Made by a program: the position numbers and the translations under genes. Below, piece after piece: positions 17,019 through 25,554 of a stretch of DNA of 64,000 nt; the first letter of the stretch is position 1; each line of letters opens with the position of its first letter. This DNA comes from PALSA-1296 sp037143335 (GTDB taxonomy: Bacteria > Bacteroidota > Ignavibacteria > Palsa-1295), in assembly GCA_037143335.1 (NCBI GenBank), contig JBAWZA010000014.1, forward strand, positions 1 to 64,000, written 5' to 3'. The notes under the pieces were generated by a model. That model worked only from the letters and a program-made list of their open reading frames with translations, had not been told where the DNA came from and made no database searches.

Positions 17019-17040
17019 ACTGATTTATTATTGGACGGTT

Positions 17041-20000
17041 TTAGCTTGCTTGATCGGTTCCAGCGTATGCTGGCATCGTATTCTTTACTTTTTTCAAGAA
17101 AAGAATTTTCCTGAAGAAGCGAGGGAACCGTGTGCGCCATGCTTCGACAAATGTGTACATCGCTGGTACAAGGAAGAGTGTCAGGATCATCGAGCTGGTC
17201 AATCCACCAATAATAGCGAGTGCCATACCTTGCCTGAATTCCGAGCCTTCGCCGGCTCCGAGAGCAAGTGGCATCATGCCAAGGATCATCGTTACGGTAG
17301 TCATGATGATTGGTCGAAGTCGAGTCGGACCTGCTTCCATTAGCGACTCGATAATCCCATGGCCTAACTCTCTTCGTGCATTGGTTCTGTCAACGATCAA
17401 GATTGCATTCTTGGTCACGAGTCCCATCAACATAATCATTCCAACCATGGTGAAGATAGAGAGCGTCTTATGCCCGAGCCAGAGCATCACAAGTGCACCA
17501 ATGAGCGCAACAGGCAAGCTGAACATGATCGTGAACGGATGGACATAGCTCTCGAAAAGAGCTACCATGATCATATACACGAACAGCACTGCGAGCAAAA
17601 ATGCAATAAGCATATCTCCGCCTGAACGCTGTTGGTTTTCAGCATCACCTGCAAAATATGGTTCGCCTACACCGCTTGCGCGAGGGATTGTAGCTATTAC
17701 TTTTTTGCAGTCTGTCACGACATCTCCGAGCGGTCTGCCGATAAGATTTCCATAGACTACGACAACGCGCTCACGATTTTTTCTGCCTATCTGTGATGGT
17801 CCTTTGCCGTAAGAAAGTGTTGCGATGTCCGATACCTTGACTTGTTGACCTGAATGGTTGAGCAAAGTCAGACGCTCGACATCATGCGCATTTGATCTAT
17901 TGATACGATCGAGGATGACGTTGATGTCATACTCAGTCTCGCCTTCTTTATACTTCGCATCGGTGTTACCGGAGAGTGCCGTTCGCAATGCGAACGCTGC
18001 TTCACCGAGTGACATACTATTGGCGGCTAATCGGTCGCGATCAAAGACAATCTTAACTTCTGGTTGCCCTTCTTCGTAGGAACTCTTTAGGTCACGAAGT
18101 CCGGGGATATTCTTGACTCGTTCGATGAGCGTATCGGCGTAAGCGGAAATTGCTCCGAGGTTATCGCCTCGAACTTCCATCTGAATCGGGGCTGCGTTTG
18201 CTGACCCAAAAATACCAATAGGTTGAGTACGAATGAGCAAGCCAGGGATTTGTGCCGCCATTGTGGTGACGTTTTTCATCTCATCACCTGTTTCACGGAT
18301 TCTTGTCTCGCGCTCGCGTAACCGAACGGAAATTTGTCCAACGTTCTGACGTTCAACAACTCCCCAAGCATTTTCTTGTCTTCCGACGACAGTTTGGAAT
18401 CGAACAACGTTTGAGTCTTTACTCAGGAGATGTTCGTAGAGTTGAATCAGCGAGTCAGTAGTTTCGACATTCGTACCAGCAGGGAAGTCGAAGTTGGCGG
18501 CGAATTCACCGCGGTCAGGTGTCGTCACGAATTCAGATCCAATCTTACCCTGTATAACAAGGCTACAGCTTCCTAAAAATAATAACAAGCTACTTGTGAC
18601 GATTACCCAACGATGCCTCAGTGACCAACCGAGCATAGATTTATACTTTGTCTCAAGCCAATCTTGGAATCGTTCAAAGGCATTCGAAATTCCACGCAAC
18701 ATTCCGACAATCGGCATCAACGCGCTCCACCACTTCACTGGTTTTGGCTTTCCGAAACGGGATGCCAAGAGCGGAGTGAGAGTAAAGCTCACGAAGAGAG
18801 ACATCAATGTAGATGCGACCACAGTTAAACCGAACTCGCGGAAAATTTTTCCGGTGATTCCACTCACAAGTGAAATAGGCAAGAATACCACCACGTCCAC
18901 AAGTGTTATAGCAAGAGCCGCGAAGCCGATTTCATTTCGTCCTTTGATTGCCGCATTCACCGGTGTCTCGCCATCATCAAGTTTGCGATGGATATTTTCC
19001 AAGACCACGATCGAGTCATCCACAAGAATACCGATCACCAGTGAAAGCGCCATCATGGACATCATGTTGATTGTGAAACCAAAGAGCCACATGAAGATGA
19101 ATGTAGAAACAAGCGATGTCGGAATAGCTATTAACACAATCAACGCACTCTTACCTGAACGTAAGAATAAGAAGAGCACCAGCGATACTAAAAGAATCGC
19201 AAGTCCGAGATCGCGAAATACCTCTTTAATAGATGAACGGGTGAACTGCGTACCATCTTGAGCAACGTCAAATTTTATTCCATCTTGTTTATATTCTTCG
19301 GTCAGCTTCTTCATAGTCTCATAGACATAATCAGCCGTCTGATTTGCATTGGCATCCGAAGTCTTGATGACGTTGATACCAACAGCATCTTTGCCAGTGA
19401 GTCGAGTAGGTTTGTAGTTTTCGTTGAACGTATCCTCAACCTTTGCGACGTCTCCCAAATAAATCGTCGAACCATTCGGCATTGTCATGATTGGCAATGT
19501 CTTGATCTCGGCTGTGCTCTGGAATTTTCCTTTTACACGTACGATGTATTGATCAGTAGGCTGTTTGACTGAGCCAGTCGGGAAGTCCAGATTTTCGCGT
19601 GAAAGTGCCGATTGAATCTGAGTGATCGAAAGATTATACGAACGGAGTTTGTCATTATCAACGCTCACCTTAATCTGCCGTTCTCTTCCGCCAGTAACAT
19701 CAACTTGACCAACACCAGAAGTAGATTCAAGACGCGATTTGAGTTTGTCCTTCGCGAGTTGATATAATTCCGTTGGTGTAAGTACCGTGGATGAGAGTGC
19801 GATGCGCATAATAGGCATTGCACTAATATCATTTTTCATCACCTTCGGAGGATCAGCATCCTTCGGAAGTTTAGAGCGAATCTGATCAACGCGACGCTGG
19901 ACATCAGCCGCAGCTTCATCAGAATTCGCTGAGAGAAGATACTGTCCGAGTACGACAGAGTATCCTTCGTTTGAGAACGAACGGACATTGTCGAGATTAC

Positions 20001-20223
20001 TCGTCCCAGAAATTGCTTCTTCGACTGGCTTTGTCACAAGGTCTTCGATTTCCTCAGGACCGGCGCCTGGGTAGGTTGTAAGTACCGTGATGTTGGGCCA
20101 ATCCATTTTCGGAAGCAAGTCTGTTCCTAACTTGGAGAGTCCGAATAATCCCATCACAGCAAGTGCCACGAATACGATCGTGATAAAAGCCGGACGCTTG
20201 ATCGAGAGTTCGGTTATAGTCAT
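17041..20223 (-). CDS. RND multidrug efflux transporter (AcrB/HAE1-like)
   Basis: This inner-membrane proton/drug antiporter would work with the fusion protein and TolC-like channel encoded just upstream. The 1060-residue length, the paired layout (two sets of six helices each with a large periplasmic loop) and the sequence ITELSIKRPAFITIVFVALA at the start are typical. The proton-relay residues are present: VDDSIVVLENIHRKL in helix 4 carries the Asp pair, and GLVTKNAILIVDRTNA in helix 10 carries the conserved Lys. Pore-domain features such as LTTYPGAGPEEIEDLVTKP and GVGQVDVTGGRERQIKV are clear. It is last in the operon tetR-tolC-mfp-rnd and is followed by a strong terminator. Confidence 0.96.
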   Translation of the reverse strand: MTITELSIKRPAFITIVFVALAVMGLFGLSKLGTDLLPKMDWPNITVLTTYPGAGPEEIEDLVTKPVEEAISGTSNLDNVRSFSNEGYSVVLGQYLLSANSDEAAADVQRRVDQIRSKLPKDADPPKVMKNDISAMPIMRIALSSTVLTPTELYQLAKDKLKSRLESTSGVGQVDVTGGRERQIKVSVDNDKLRSYNLSITQIQSALSRENLDFPTGSVKQPTDQYIVRVKGKFQSTAEIKTLPIMTMPNGSTIYLGDVAKVEDTFNENYKPTRLTGKDAVGINVIKTSDANANQTADYVYETMKKLTEEYKQDGIKFDVAQDGTQFTRSSIKEVFRDLGLAILLVSLVLFLFLRSGKSALIVLIAIPTSLVSTFIFMWLFGFTINMMSMMALSLVIGILVDDSIVVLENIHRKLDDGETPVNAAIKGRNEIGFAALAITLVDVVVFLPISLVSGITGKIFREFGLTVVASTLMSLFVSFTLTPLLASRFGKPKPVKWWSALMPIVGMLRGISNAFERFQDWLETKYKSMLGWSLRHRWVIVTSSLLLFLGSCSLVIQGKIGSEFVTTPDRGEFAANFDFPAGTNVETTDSLIQLYEHLLSKDSNVVRFQTVVGRQENAWGVVERQNVGQISVRLRERETRIRETGDEMKNVTTMAAQIPGLLIRTQPIGIFGSANAAPIQMEVRGDNLGAISAYADTLIERVKNIPGLRDLKSSYEEGQPEVKIVFDRDRLAANSMSLGEAAFALRTALSGNTDAKYKEGETEYDINVILDRINRSNAHDVERLTLLNHSGQQVKVSDIATLSYGKGPSQIGRKNRERVVVVYGNLIGRPLGDVVTDCKKVIATIPRASGVGEPYFAGDAENQQRSGGDMLIAFLLAVLFVYMIMVALFESYVHPFTIMFSLPVALIGALVMLWLGHKTLSIFTMVGMIMLMGLVTKNAILIVDRTNARRELGHGIIESLMEAGPTRLRPIIMTTVTMILGMMPLALGAGEGSEFRQGMALAIIGGLTSSMILTLFLVPAMYTFVEAWRTRFPRFFRKILFLKKVKNTMPAYAGTDQAS

Positions 20224-20230
20224 GGTAAGT

Positions 20231-20324
20231 AATTAAAAATTCAAAATGAAAAATGCAAAATTGAAAGCAAGGTTATTCGTTCATTTATTTCGTTCTCGTC
20301 CTCCAAAATTCTTAATTTTGAATT
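20231..20324. repeat. AT-rich intergenic repeat words between the pump and fusion protein genes
   Basis: The 88-base gap contains AATTAAAAATTCAAAATG and AAATGCAAAATTG, and the inverted word AATTTTGAATT at 20314-20324 overlaps the last codons of the fusion protein gene. The pattern resembles the simple AATTC/AAAAT dispersed words seen in many genomes. Confidence 0.4.
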
Positions 20325-21400
20325 AAAACCTTGGCTCCATCTTTGAGCTGTGGTTGGCCAAAGGTGACGACAGTTTCGCCTAAGGCAATGCCTTCGACGA
20401 TTTCGGCTTTTTCATTTGTTTGAGTGCCGAGTTTCACACCTTTGAGGTGAGCGATATTTTTATCATCGATAGAAAATACTTGCTGGCGCATCCCGTTATT
20501 GATGATAGCACTTCGTGGCACACATGGTACCGTGCGTGATGCTTCGCGATCAATTTCAGCGCGGGCGAACATGCCACTTTTTAATCCCTTATCACTATTC
20601 GGAATTTCTACTTCAACGGTAAACGAGCGTGCCATATCAGCCTTGCTTGAGATGGTGGTAATTGTACCGACAAATTCTTTACCGCCGAGAGCGTCAACTG
20701 TCACCTTGACTTTGTCGCCAACTTTTACAAGCGGAACGTCAAGCTCGCTGATGCCGATCTTAAGTTTCATTTTAGAGTCGTCAATGATCATTGCGACTCT
20801 TGTACCATTCGAAAGTAACTCACCAAGATTTACATAACGCATAGCAACCACTCCAGAGAATGGTGCTTTCACCGTTGCATCCGAAAGCTGACGTTTGGCA
20901 AGTGACTCACCCGACTCAGCTGCCTTCAGCATCGCCTCGGCACTCTTGACTTGCAACTCGGCAAGCTCCATCTGGCTTTTTGTAACTGCGCCTGATGATT
21001 GCATATCTTTGATTCTCGTGAGATCAATTTTTGCTTTTTCGAGAGAGGCTTCAGCTGTCAACCGTTGAGCTTCTGCTTGCTTGAGAGCAATCGCTTTGAG
21101 TTCGTTATCAACCGTTACGATTGCTTGCCCCTGACCAACTCGTGAGCCGTTGTTTGCTTCAATGCCAAGAATACGGCCTTGTGTTTCACTCGTCAGAGTC
21201 GCTTCGCGGATACCCTCGAGCGAGCCATTGGCTTTGAACGTTGATGTCATCGCGGCATCTTCCACGTGGGCGACTTTAACTGTGAAAACTTCCGCAGTTT
21301 TTGCGGTCTCTGCTCCGTTTGATTTTCCGCAGGAAGAAATACTGATTGCTCCAACTCCCACGAGTAGTGCAAGAATGAATGGTTTGGTGGTGATTTTCAT
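20312..21400 (-). CDS. RND efflux membrane fusion lipoprotein (HlyD/AcrA family)
   Basis: This periplasmic adaptor links the RND pump to the outer-membrane channel. The 362-residue protein has a lipoprotein signal with Cys24 (GVGAISISSC). It shows the standard order: a first lipoyl half with TSETQGRILGIEANNGSRVG, a coiled-coil hairpin (ALKQAEAQRLTAEASLEKAK to AEAMLKAAESGESLAKRQLS), the second lipoyl half VKAPFSGVVAMRYVNLGELL, then beta-barrel and membrane-proximal domains. It lies 88 bases upstream of the pump gene and 33 bases downstream of the channel gene. Confidence 0.95.
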   Translation of the reverse strand: MKITTKPFILALLVGVGAISISSCGKSNGAETAKTAEVFTVKVAHVEDAAMTSTFKANGSLEGIREATLTSETQGRILGIEANNGSRVGQGQAIVTVDNELKAIALKQAEAQRLTAEASLEKAKIDLTRIKDMQSSGAVTKSQMELAELQVKSAEAMLKAAESGESLAKRQLSDATVKAPFSGVVAMRYVNLGELLSNGTRVAMIIDDSKMKLKIGISELDVPLVKVGDKVKVTVDALGGKEFVGTITTISSKADMARSFTVEVEIPNSDKGLKSGMFARAEIDREASRTVPCVPRSAIINNGMRQQVFSIDDKNIAHLKGVKLGTQTNEKAEIVEGIALGETVVTFGQPQLKDGAKVLIQN

Positions 21401-21433
21401 AAGTGTGTAATGTTTTAAATTTTTCGCGTAAAA

Positions 21434-22780
21434 TTATTTCATGCCTAACGCCTTGCGATACTTCGCATCTGCAATGAGCACATCATAGGTAGTTGTTGTA
21501 AGATTTGCTTTTGCGTTCGAGAAAGTCGTTTCTGCATCAAGCATCTGTACCATGAGTGCCATACCATTATCATATTGTGCCTTCGTGATGTGATAATTTT
21601 CTTCCGCACTCGCGGCTTGCTTTTTTGCAATTGCTAACCTCTCGGTTGCATTAATTTTTTCGAGGCGAGCATTCTCGATCTCAAGTCTGATACCATTGTA
21701 AGCAGACTCCGCATTAAACCGCAGCTCTTCGATCGCGGCATCCGCTTCTTGCATCCTTGCATTGGTATTGAAGCCTGAGAAGATATTCCATTTTAATTGC
21801 ACGCCTCCAAGAAGCAGATCAGCATCGGGTGAGAATTGCAATGAATTTTCGACCCAACCGTAACTTGCGAAAAGTGAAATGTTCGGTAAGTAGTCCGAGA
21901 ATGCCGCACGCTTTGAAGCACCGAGAGCATCTCCTGTTCTTAGGATTTGTTGAAGCTCGGGGCGTGACGCGTAAGCCTTCTCGAAATCTTCTCTGACAGG
22001 AGGTAATGAAAGTGTATTCATCACTGAAGCATCTTTCGAAGCAATTTCTGCACTTGACCCAGCGAGCATTGATAACTCCTGAGTTGAAGGCACAGATATT
22101 TCGGCATCATAGTCACGCTTGAGTAAGTTGTTGAAATTTGTCTTCGCAAGCGTTGCCATATTCTGAGCGGTGAGCACGTCGCCTTGCGCTATAGAAACTC
22201 CTACTTCAGCGCGGAGCACATCATTCTTCGGAGCTTTATCATGCGTGAAAAGTGCATTGGTGACCTTGAGATTTTCTTCAGCAACAAGTTCAGCGTTTTT
22301 GCGAACAGCAACCAACTCATTTGCTTTCGCATAATTATAGTATGCTTCGCTCACTTGATAGGTAACGGCAAGTTCTTTCGCAGAAACTTCTGCGGTTGAT
22401 GCGTCGCGGAAGCCCTGGGAGATTGTCATTCCTTGCCAGATAGCATAGTTGGCAATTGGCCAGCTCAGCACGAATTCATTATCCCACGGCACAATACCCA
22501 AAGCGGCAGTATTTATCTTTGCACCCTGGAAGGTGACGACTCTGCCTCCGCTGTAATCGGTGAACTTCGATGTGAAGTCCAGATGCGGGTAGAGCATCGA
22601 AGATGCTTCGGTTACACGAGCATCAGTGCCTTTCCAACGCGAGCGTGTCGCTTGCACTTCAGGATTTTGTCCGAGCGCAGTTTCGATATATCCCTTCAGC
22701 TGAGTTGGCAAAGGAATTGATTGAGCCTCAATCCTCAGAGGGACGAAAGCAAGCAATAAAAAAAGTGATATTTTTTTCAT
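21434..22780 (-). CDS. TolC-family outer-membrane efflux channel
   Basis: This 448-residue outer-membrane factor forms the exit duct of the tripartite pump. It has a signal peptide (residues 1-19, MKKISLFLLLAFVPLRIEAQ) and the duplicated helix-rich OEP layout: LKGYIETALGQNPEVQATRS in the first half and REDFEKAYASRPELQQILRT in the second. GVQLKWNIFSGFNTNARMQE and GMALMVQMLDAETTFSNAKA are strongly typical of family members. It is the second gene of the operon, after tetR. Confidence 0.95.
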   Translation of the reverse strand: MKKISLFLLLAFVPLRIEAQSIPLPTQLKGYIETALGQNPEVQATRSRWKGTDARVTEASSMLYPHLDFTSKFTDYSGGRVVTFQGAKINTAALGIVPWDNEFVLSWPIANYAIWQGMTISQGFRDASTAEVSAKELAVTYQVSEAYYNYAKANELVAVRKNAELVAEENLKVTNALFTHDKAPKNDVLRAEVGVSIAQGDVLTAQNMATLAKTNFNNLLKRDYDAEISVPSTQELSMLAGSSAEIASKDASVMNTLSLPPVREDFEKAYASRPELQQILRTGDALGASKRAAFSDYLPNISLFASYGWVENSLQFSPDADLLLGGVQLKWNIFSGFNTNARMQEADAAIEELRFNAESAYNGIRLEIENARLEKINATERLAIAKKQAASAEENYHITKAQYDNGMALMVQMLDAETTFSNAKANLTTTTYDVLIADAKYRKALGMK

Positions 22781-22836
22781 AGTAACGATGTCTGCTATAG
22801 TATTGGTGATTTTTAAGATTCTTGGTTGCTAAAATG

Positions 22837-23625
22837 TTATGCGAGAATAGATTCAATATTTTCCTGCTCAGGCTTCACTTCGCTTTGCACTGGTGCTGGG
22901 CTTACACCAAGTTCTTCCATCGAAGGGAAACGAACAGGCGCAAGGAATTTCGCACCCTCTTCAGTTACTGCGTGAGAAAGTAACGTCGTGATCGAAAGCT
23001 CATAGACTTTCTGAAAGTCCATTGCACAGATATTAAATGCTTGCTTTGCAATGATCGCTGCTCCTTTTGCGGTGTTCTCTTGCACTTTCTGATAAAGACG
23101 CAAAATAGACATTGTGTTCAGCCATGCAAGCATGGACAAAGAAAAACTCTCGACTTCAGGCTTGATCGTGCCTTCACGTTTGCCTTCCTCGATAATTCCG
23201 ATGAGAAGTTGCCATACCCAATTGCTTCTGTTATTGAGTTCGAGAATCATCTCCTCGGAGATATTCTCGCGGAGCGGAAAATCTCCGTTGCAGATTAATC
23301 GGAATCTGAATGGCTCGTCAATCGAAAATTTCCAGTATGCTTCGCCGACAGCTTGAAATTTTTTCAGTGCGAGATTTTCTTTCTCTGCTGCCTCGGCAAA
23401 ACTTTGGTGAACGATATCCATTGCTCTGAGCATTACGCCGAGTTGGAGTTCATCTTTATTTCGGTAATAGAGATAGATCGTACCCTTTGCAAGCTCCGCC
23501 TCTTGCGCGATGTCATCCATTGTGCTCAAGCCGATTCCTTTTTTCTGGAAAACCTGCTCAGCTGCATCAAGGATGAGGCTCCTCCTTGCCTCTTTTTCCC
23601 TCTCTTTGCGTTCGATAATTCCCAT
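22837..23625 (-). CDS. TetR-family repressor of the efflux operon
   Basis: The 262-residue protein begins with a classic TetR DNA-binding domain (about 14-62): RRSLILDAAEQVFQKKGIGL, STMDDIAQEAELAKGTIYLY and YRNKDEL. The long ligand domain (to about 235) and acidic tail are divergent, as usual. It is the first gene of the unit that continues with tolC, fusion protein and RND pump, so it probably controls its own operon. A 29-bp perfect palindrome at 23700-23728 overlaps the expected transcription start. AGGAG lies 9 bases before the ATG. Confidence 0.93.
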   Translation of the reverse strand: MGIIERKEREKEARRSLILDAAEQVFQKKGIGLSTMDDIAQEAELAKGTIYLYYRNKDELQLGVMLRAMDIVHQSFAEAAEKENLALKKFQAVGEAYWKFSIDEPFRFRLICNGDFPLRENISEEMILELNNRSNWVWQLLIGIIEEGKREGTIKPEVESFSLSMLAWLNTMSILRLYQKVQENTAKGAAIIAKQAFNICAMDFQKVYELSITTLLSHAVTEEGAKFLAPVRFPSMEELGVSPAPVQSEVKPEQENIESILA

Positions 23626-23699
23626 AATAATAGACTCCTGTTTACCTTGGTTCTCAAGGTCGGTGGCAACTTACGTTGCCAAGTATCGTTTGTTACACT

Positions 23700-23728
23700 A
23701 TTAAATGACTGACCGTCAGTCATTTAAT
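23700..23728. promoter_or_regulatory. Palindromic operator for the TetR-type repressor
   Basis: Two 14-base arms, ATTAAATGACTGAC and GTCAGTCATTTAAT, are exact inverse complements around a single C. The core TGACTGAC-N-GTCAGTCA is like operators of TetR-family multidrug regulators. It lies about 75 bases before the tetR start, directly downstream of a TATATTTG box, so a bound dimer would block initiation. Confidence 0.88.
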
Positions 23729-23733
23729 GAATG

Positions 23734-23741
23734 CAAATATA
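23734..23741 (-). promoter_or_regulatory. Bacteroidota-type -7 box of the efflux operon
   Basis: TATATTTG on the minus strand matches TAnnTTTG exactly and would start transcription near 23727, inside the palindrome. No exact TTTG -33 box is seen at the usual distance. Confidence 0.6.
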
Positions 23742-23896
23742 CGAAAAATTCTTTTCACATTGGACGAAATCCACAATTTTGCTTAAAATAGGCTTTATTC
23801 AGCTTGTTATGGAACATTTTGCACTTAGTTGTCGTAGTTAAGGCGACCGACCCGTTCACATGTTAGCCCTCAATTCCACCTAATTATCTAATTGCC

Positions 23897-24670
23897 ATGA
23901 ATTCTCATCGAACGCTCAAGTCTTGTTTTCTCGTTGCCATTATCATGCTTGCTCCATTTTACTCCGCCTTCGGTGGAAGGAAAAATGCAGTATTTATGAC
24001 GGGCGAACGCCTGGTTTATAAGGTCAAATTCGGATTTGTAAAGCTCGGAACGCTGGTTATCGAGACTGGTGCTCCACTTGATAATCACCGAATTAATGTG
24101 AAAATGAAGTTTTGGACTGCACAAGTCCCATTTCTCGATTCAAAAAATACGGTTACTGACATCATTGACACCTCCGGAATCTGTGTGCTTCGGTTTGAAG
24201 AACATAGTACCGAAGGCAAGTCCGCACTCAACTGTACGATGAACTATGATCCTTCGTTGAAAACGCTTACCTACAATGATGATACAACCAAGAACCTCGT
24301 GAACTCGGACGTTAGACCTTTCAGTGATGCCGCTACCTTACTCTTCAATCTTCGAACTTGGAACGGGTCGAAGTCCAATTATTTTTTTCCGATGCGCGGA
24401 AAAAATAAAGAGAACGTAGTAAAGTGCTCATTCTCTCAAAACGAAAGTCAGCAGGAGTGTCCCGCACTTAACGACAAAGAAATTGCAACATACCGAGTTG
24501 ATGGCTTTGCCGATATGGGCAAGAATCCTCCGCTCGGTGCCAACGGGAAATTCACTGCATACGTAACTCAGGATAATGCCTCAATCCCAATTCGGCTTGA
24601 TATGAGCATAGCGATCGGCTCCATCAGTCTGGTGCTCGATAAGATTGAGCGTCCGGGTTGGAAGCCTTAA
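23897..24670 (+). CDS. DUF3108 family exported protein
   Basis: The 257-residue protein has a signal peptide (residues 1-26) and the DUF3108 pattern: FMTGERLVYKVKFGFVKLGT near the start, then a long beta-rich body including FWTAQVPFLDSKNTVTDIID, FSDAATLLFNLRTW and a C-terminal GSISLVLDKIER. DUF3108 proteins are periplasmic or outer-membrane associated, predicted single-barrel folds of unknown function, often near cell-envelope genes. It is the only plus-strand gene between the efflux operon and the TonB operon and converges on the DUF4249 gene with a 23-base gap. Confidence 0.82.
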   Translation: MNSHRTLKSCFLVAIIMLAPFYSAFGGRKNAVFMTGERLVYKVKFGFVKLGTLVIETGAPLDNHRINVKMKFWTAQVPFLDSKNTVTDIIDTSGICVLRFEEHSTEGKSALNCTMNYDPSLKTLTYNDDTTKNLVNSDVRPFSDAATLLFNLRTWNGSKSNYFFPMRGKNKENVVKCSFSQNESQQECPALNDKEIATYRVDGFADMGKNPPLGANGKFTAYVTQDNASIPIRLDMSIAIGSISLVLDKIERPGWKP

Positions 24671-24693
24671 TTTTTTCAATGAACGATGACATC

Positions 24694-25548
24694 CTACTCT
24701 TTCCGTTTGATAAAAACGGAAACTGTATCGCGTGCGGCGCTTCCGAAAATTCCGATCCCACCTTGAATGTGGTTGAGCGTCGGTTGAAAAGTTGTACCTC
24801 TTCCATTCGGCGGTACCTGGCGTTGGTAGTCCCACCAATTAGAATCAATAGCATACATCGTAATCGTATTCGGTCCGTACCAATTGAGATACTGAGCTGT
24901 GACGGCAATAGCAGGACCTGATGCAACTTCGGAATACTTCGTGAGATTTGTCGAATCATCGAAACGGAGTATATGCACCATGCCAAAAGTTGTGTCACGC
25001 GCAGTTACACTCAGTAAATATCTTTTATCAGATTCGTCTGTAGGTATTGCGGTTATGAGATAGGCAAACGAGAGAACGTTTGCGGTATCAAAAACAAAAG
25101 ATCTGCCTCTGATCGAATCAATGGTGCCTGGGAGATGAATGGGCATAGGTACTGTCGTCGTAGCAGTGATACTGTGATTCCCACCATATTGTGAATTCGG
25201 CGCAACAATAGAAAGATCATAAGTTTTTCCACCTTGAACAATCAATTGTGTTGAAGGAAGGTAGTATCTTCCTTTCATGGAGCCTGGTAGTAGTGTGTGC
25301 TGAACTCCGTCAACGGTTACGATTACTTGTGCATCCTCGACTGCATAACTAAGATCATCGTAGTAGGCGCCAAACGGAGTCGTTCTGTGGATGACAATGG
25401 AGTCAATTGGCTCATTCGCATATAAGAACGCGCCGACGACAAGCTGTTCGTGATAGTCGCTTTCGATTGCCGAGTCACAGCCGTTCAAGATGAGTATCGC
25501 CGCGAAGGCGACTACTAAAACTGTCTGAAGAAATAGTTTACTTTTCAT
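24694..25548 (-). CDS. DUF4249 lipoprotein, partner of the TonB receptor
   Basis: DUF4249 proteins are outer-membrane lipoproteins encoded directly after TonB-dependent receptors in Bacteroidota, presumably as surface partners for an unknown ligand. The 284-residue product has a lipoprotein signal with Cys24 (FAAILILNGC), followed by the characteristic LVVGAFLYANEPIDSIVIHR and AVEDAQVIVTVDGVQHTLLP. It begins 6 bases after the receptor stop, so coupling is very likely. Its end shows repeated beta strands, with GGIGIFGSAARDTVSVFIK as the last. Confidence 0.85.
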   Translation of the reverse strand: MKSKLFLQTVLVVAFAAILILNGCDSAIESDYHEQLVVGAFLYANEPIDSIVIHRTTPFGAYYDDLSYAVEDAQVIVTVDGVQHTLLPGSMKGRYYLPSTQLIVQGGKTYDLSIVAPNSQYGGNHSITATTTVPMPIHLPGTIDSIRGRSFVFDTANVLSFAYLITAIPTDESDKRYLLSVTARDTTFGMVHILRFDDSTNLTKYSEVASGPAIAVTAQYLNWYGPNTITMYAIDSNWWDYQRQVPPNGRGTTFQPTLNHIQGGIGIFGSAARDTVSVFIKRKE

Positions 25549-25554
25549 AGCTCG

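Noticed and set aside
18494..19261. Long plus-strand frame inside the RND pump gene
   Set aside because: It is antisense to a well-conserved transporter and its product has no family features; it follows from the codon pattern of the real gene.
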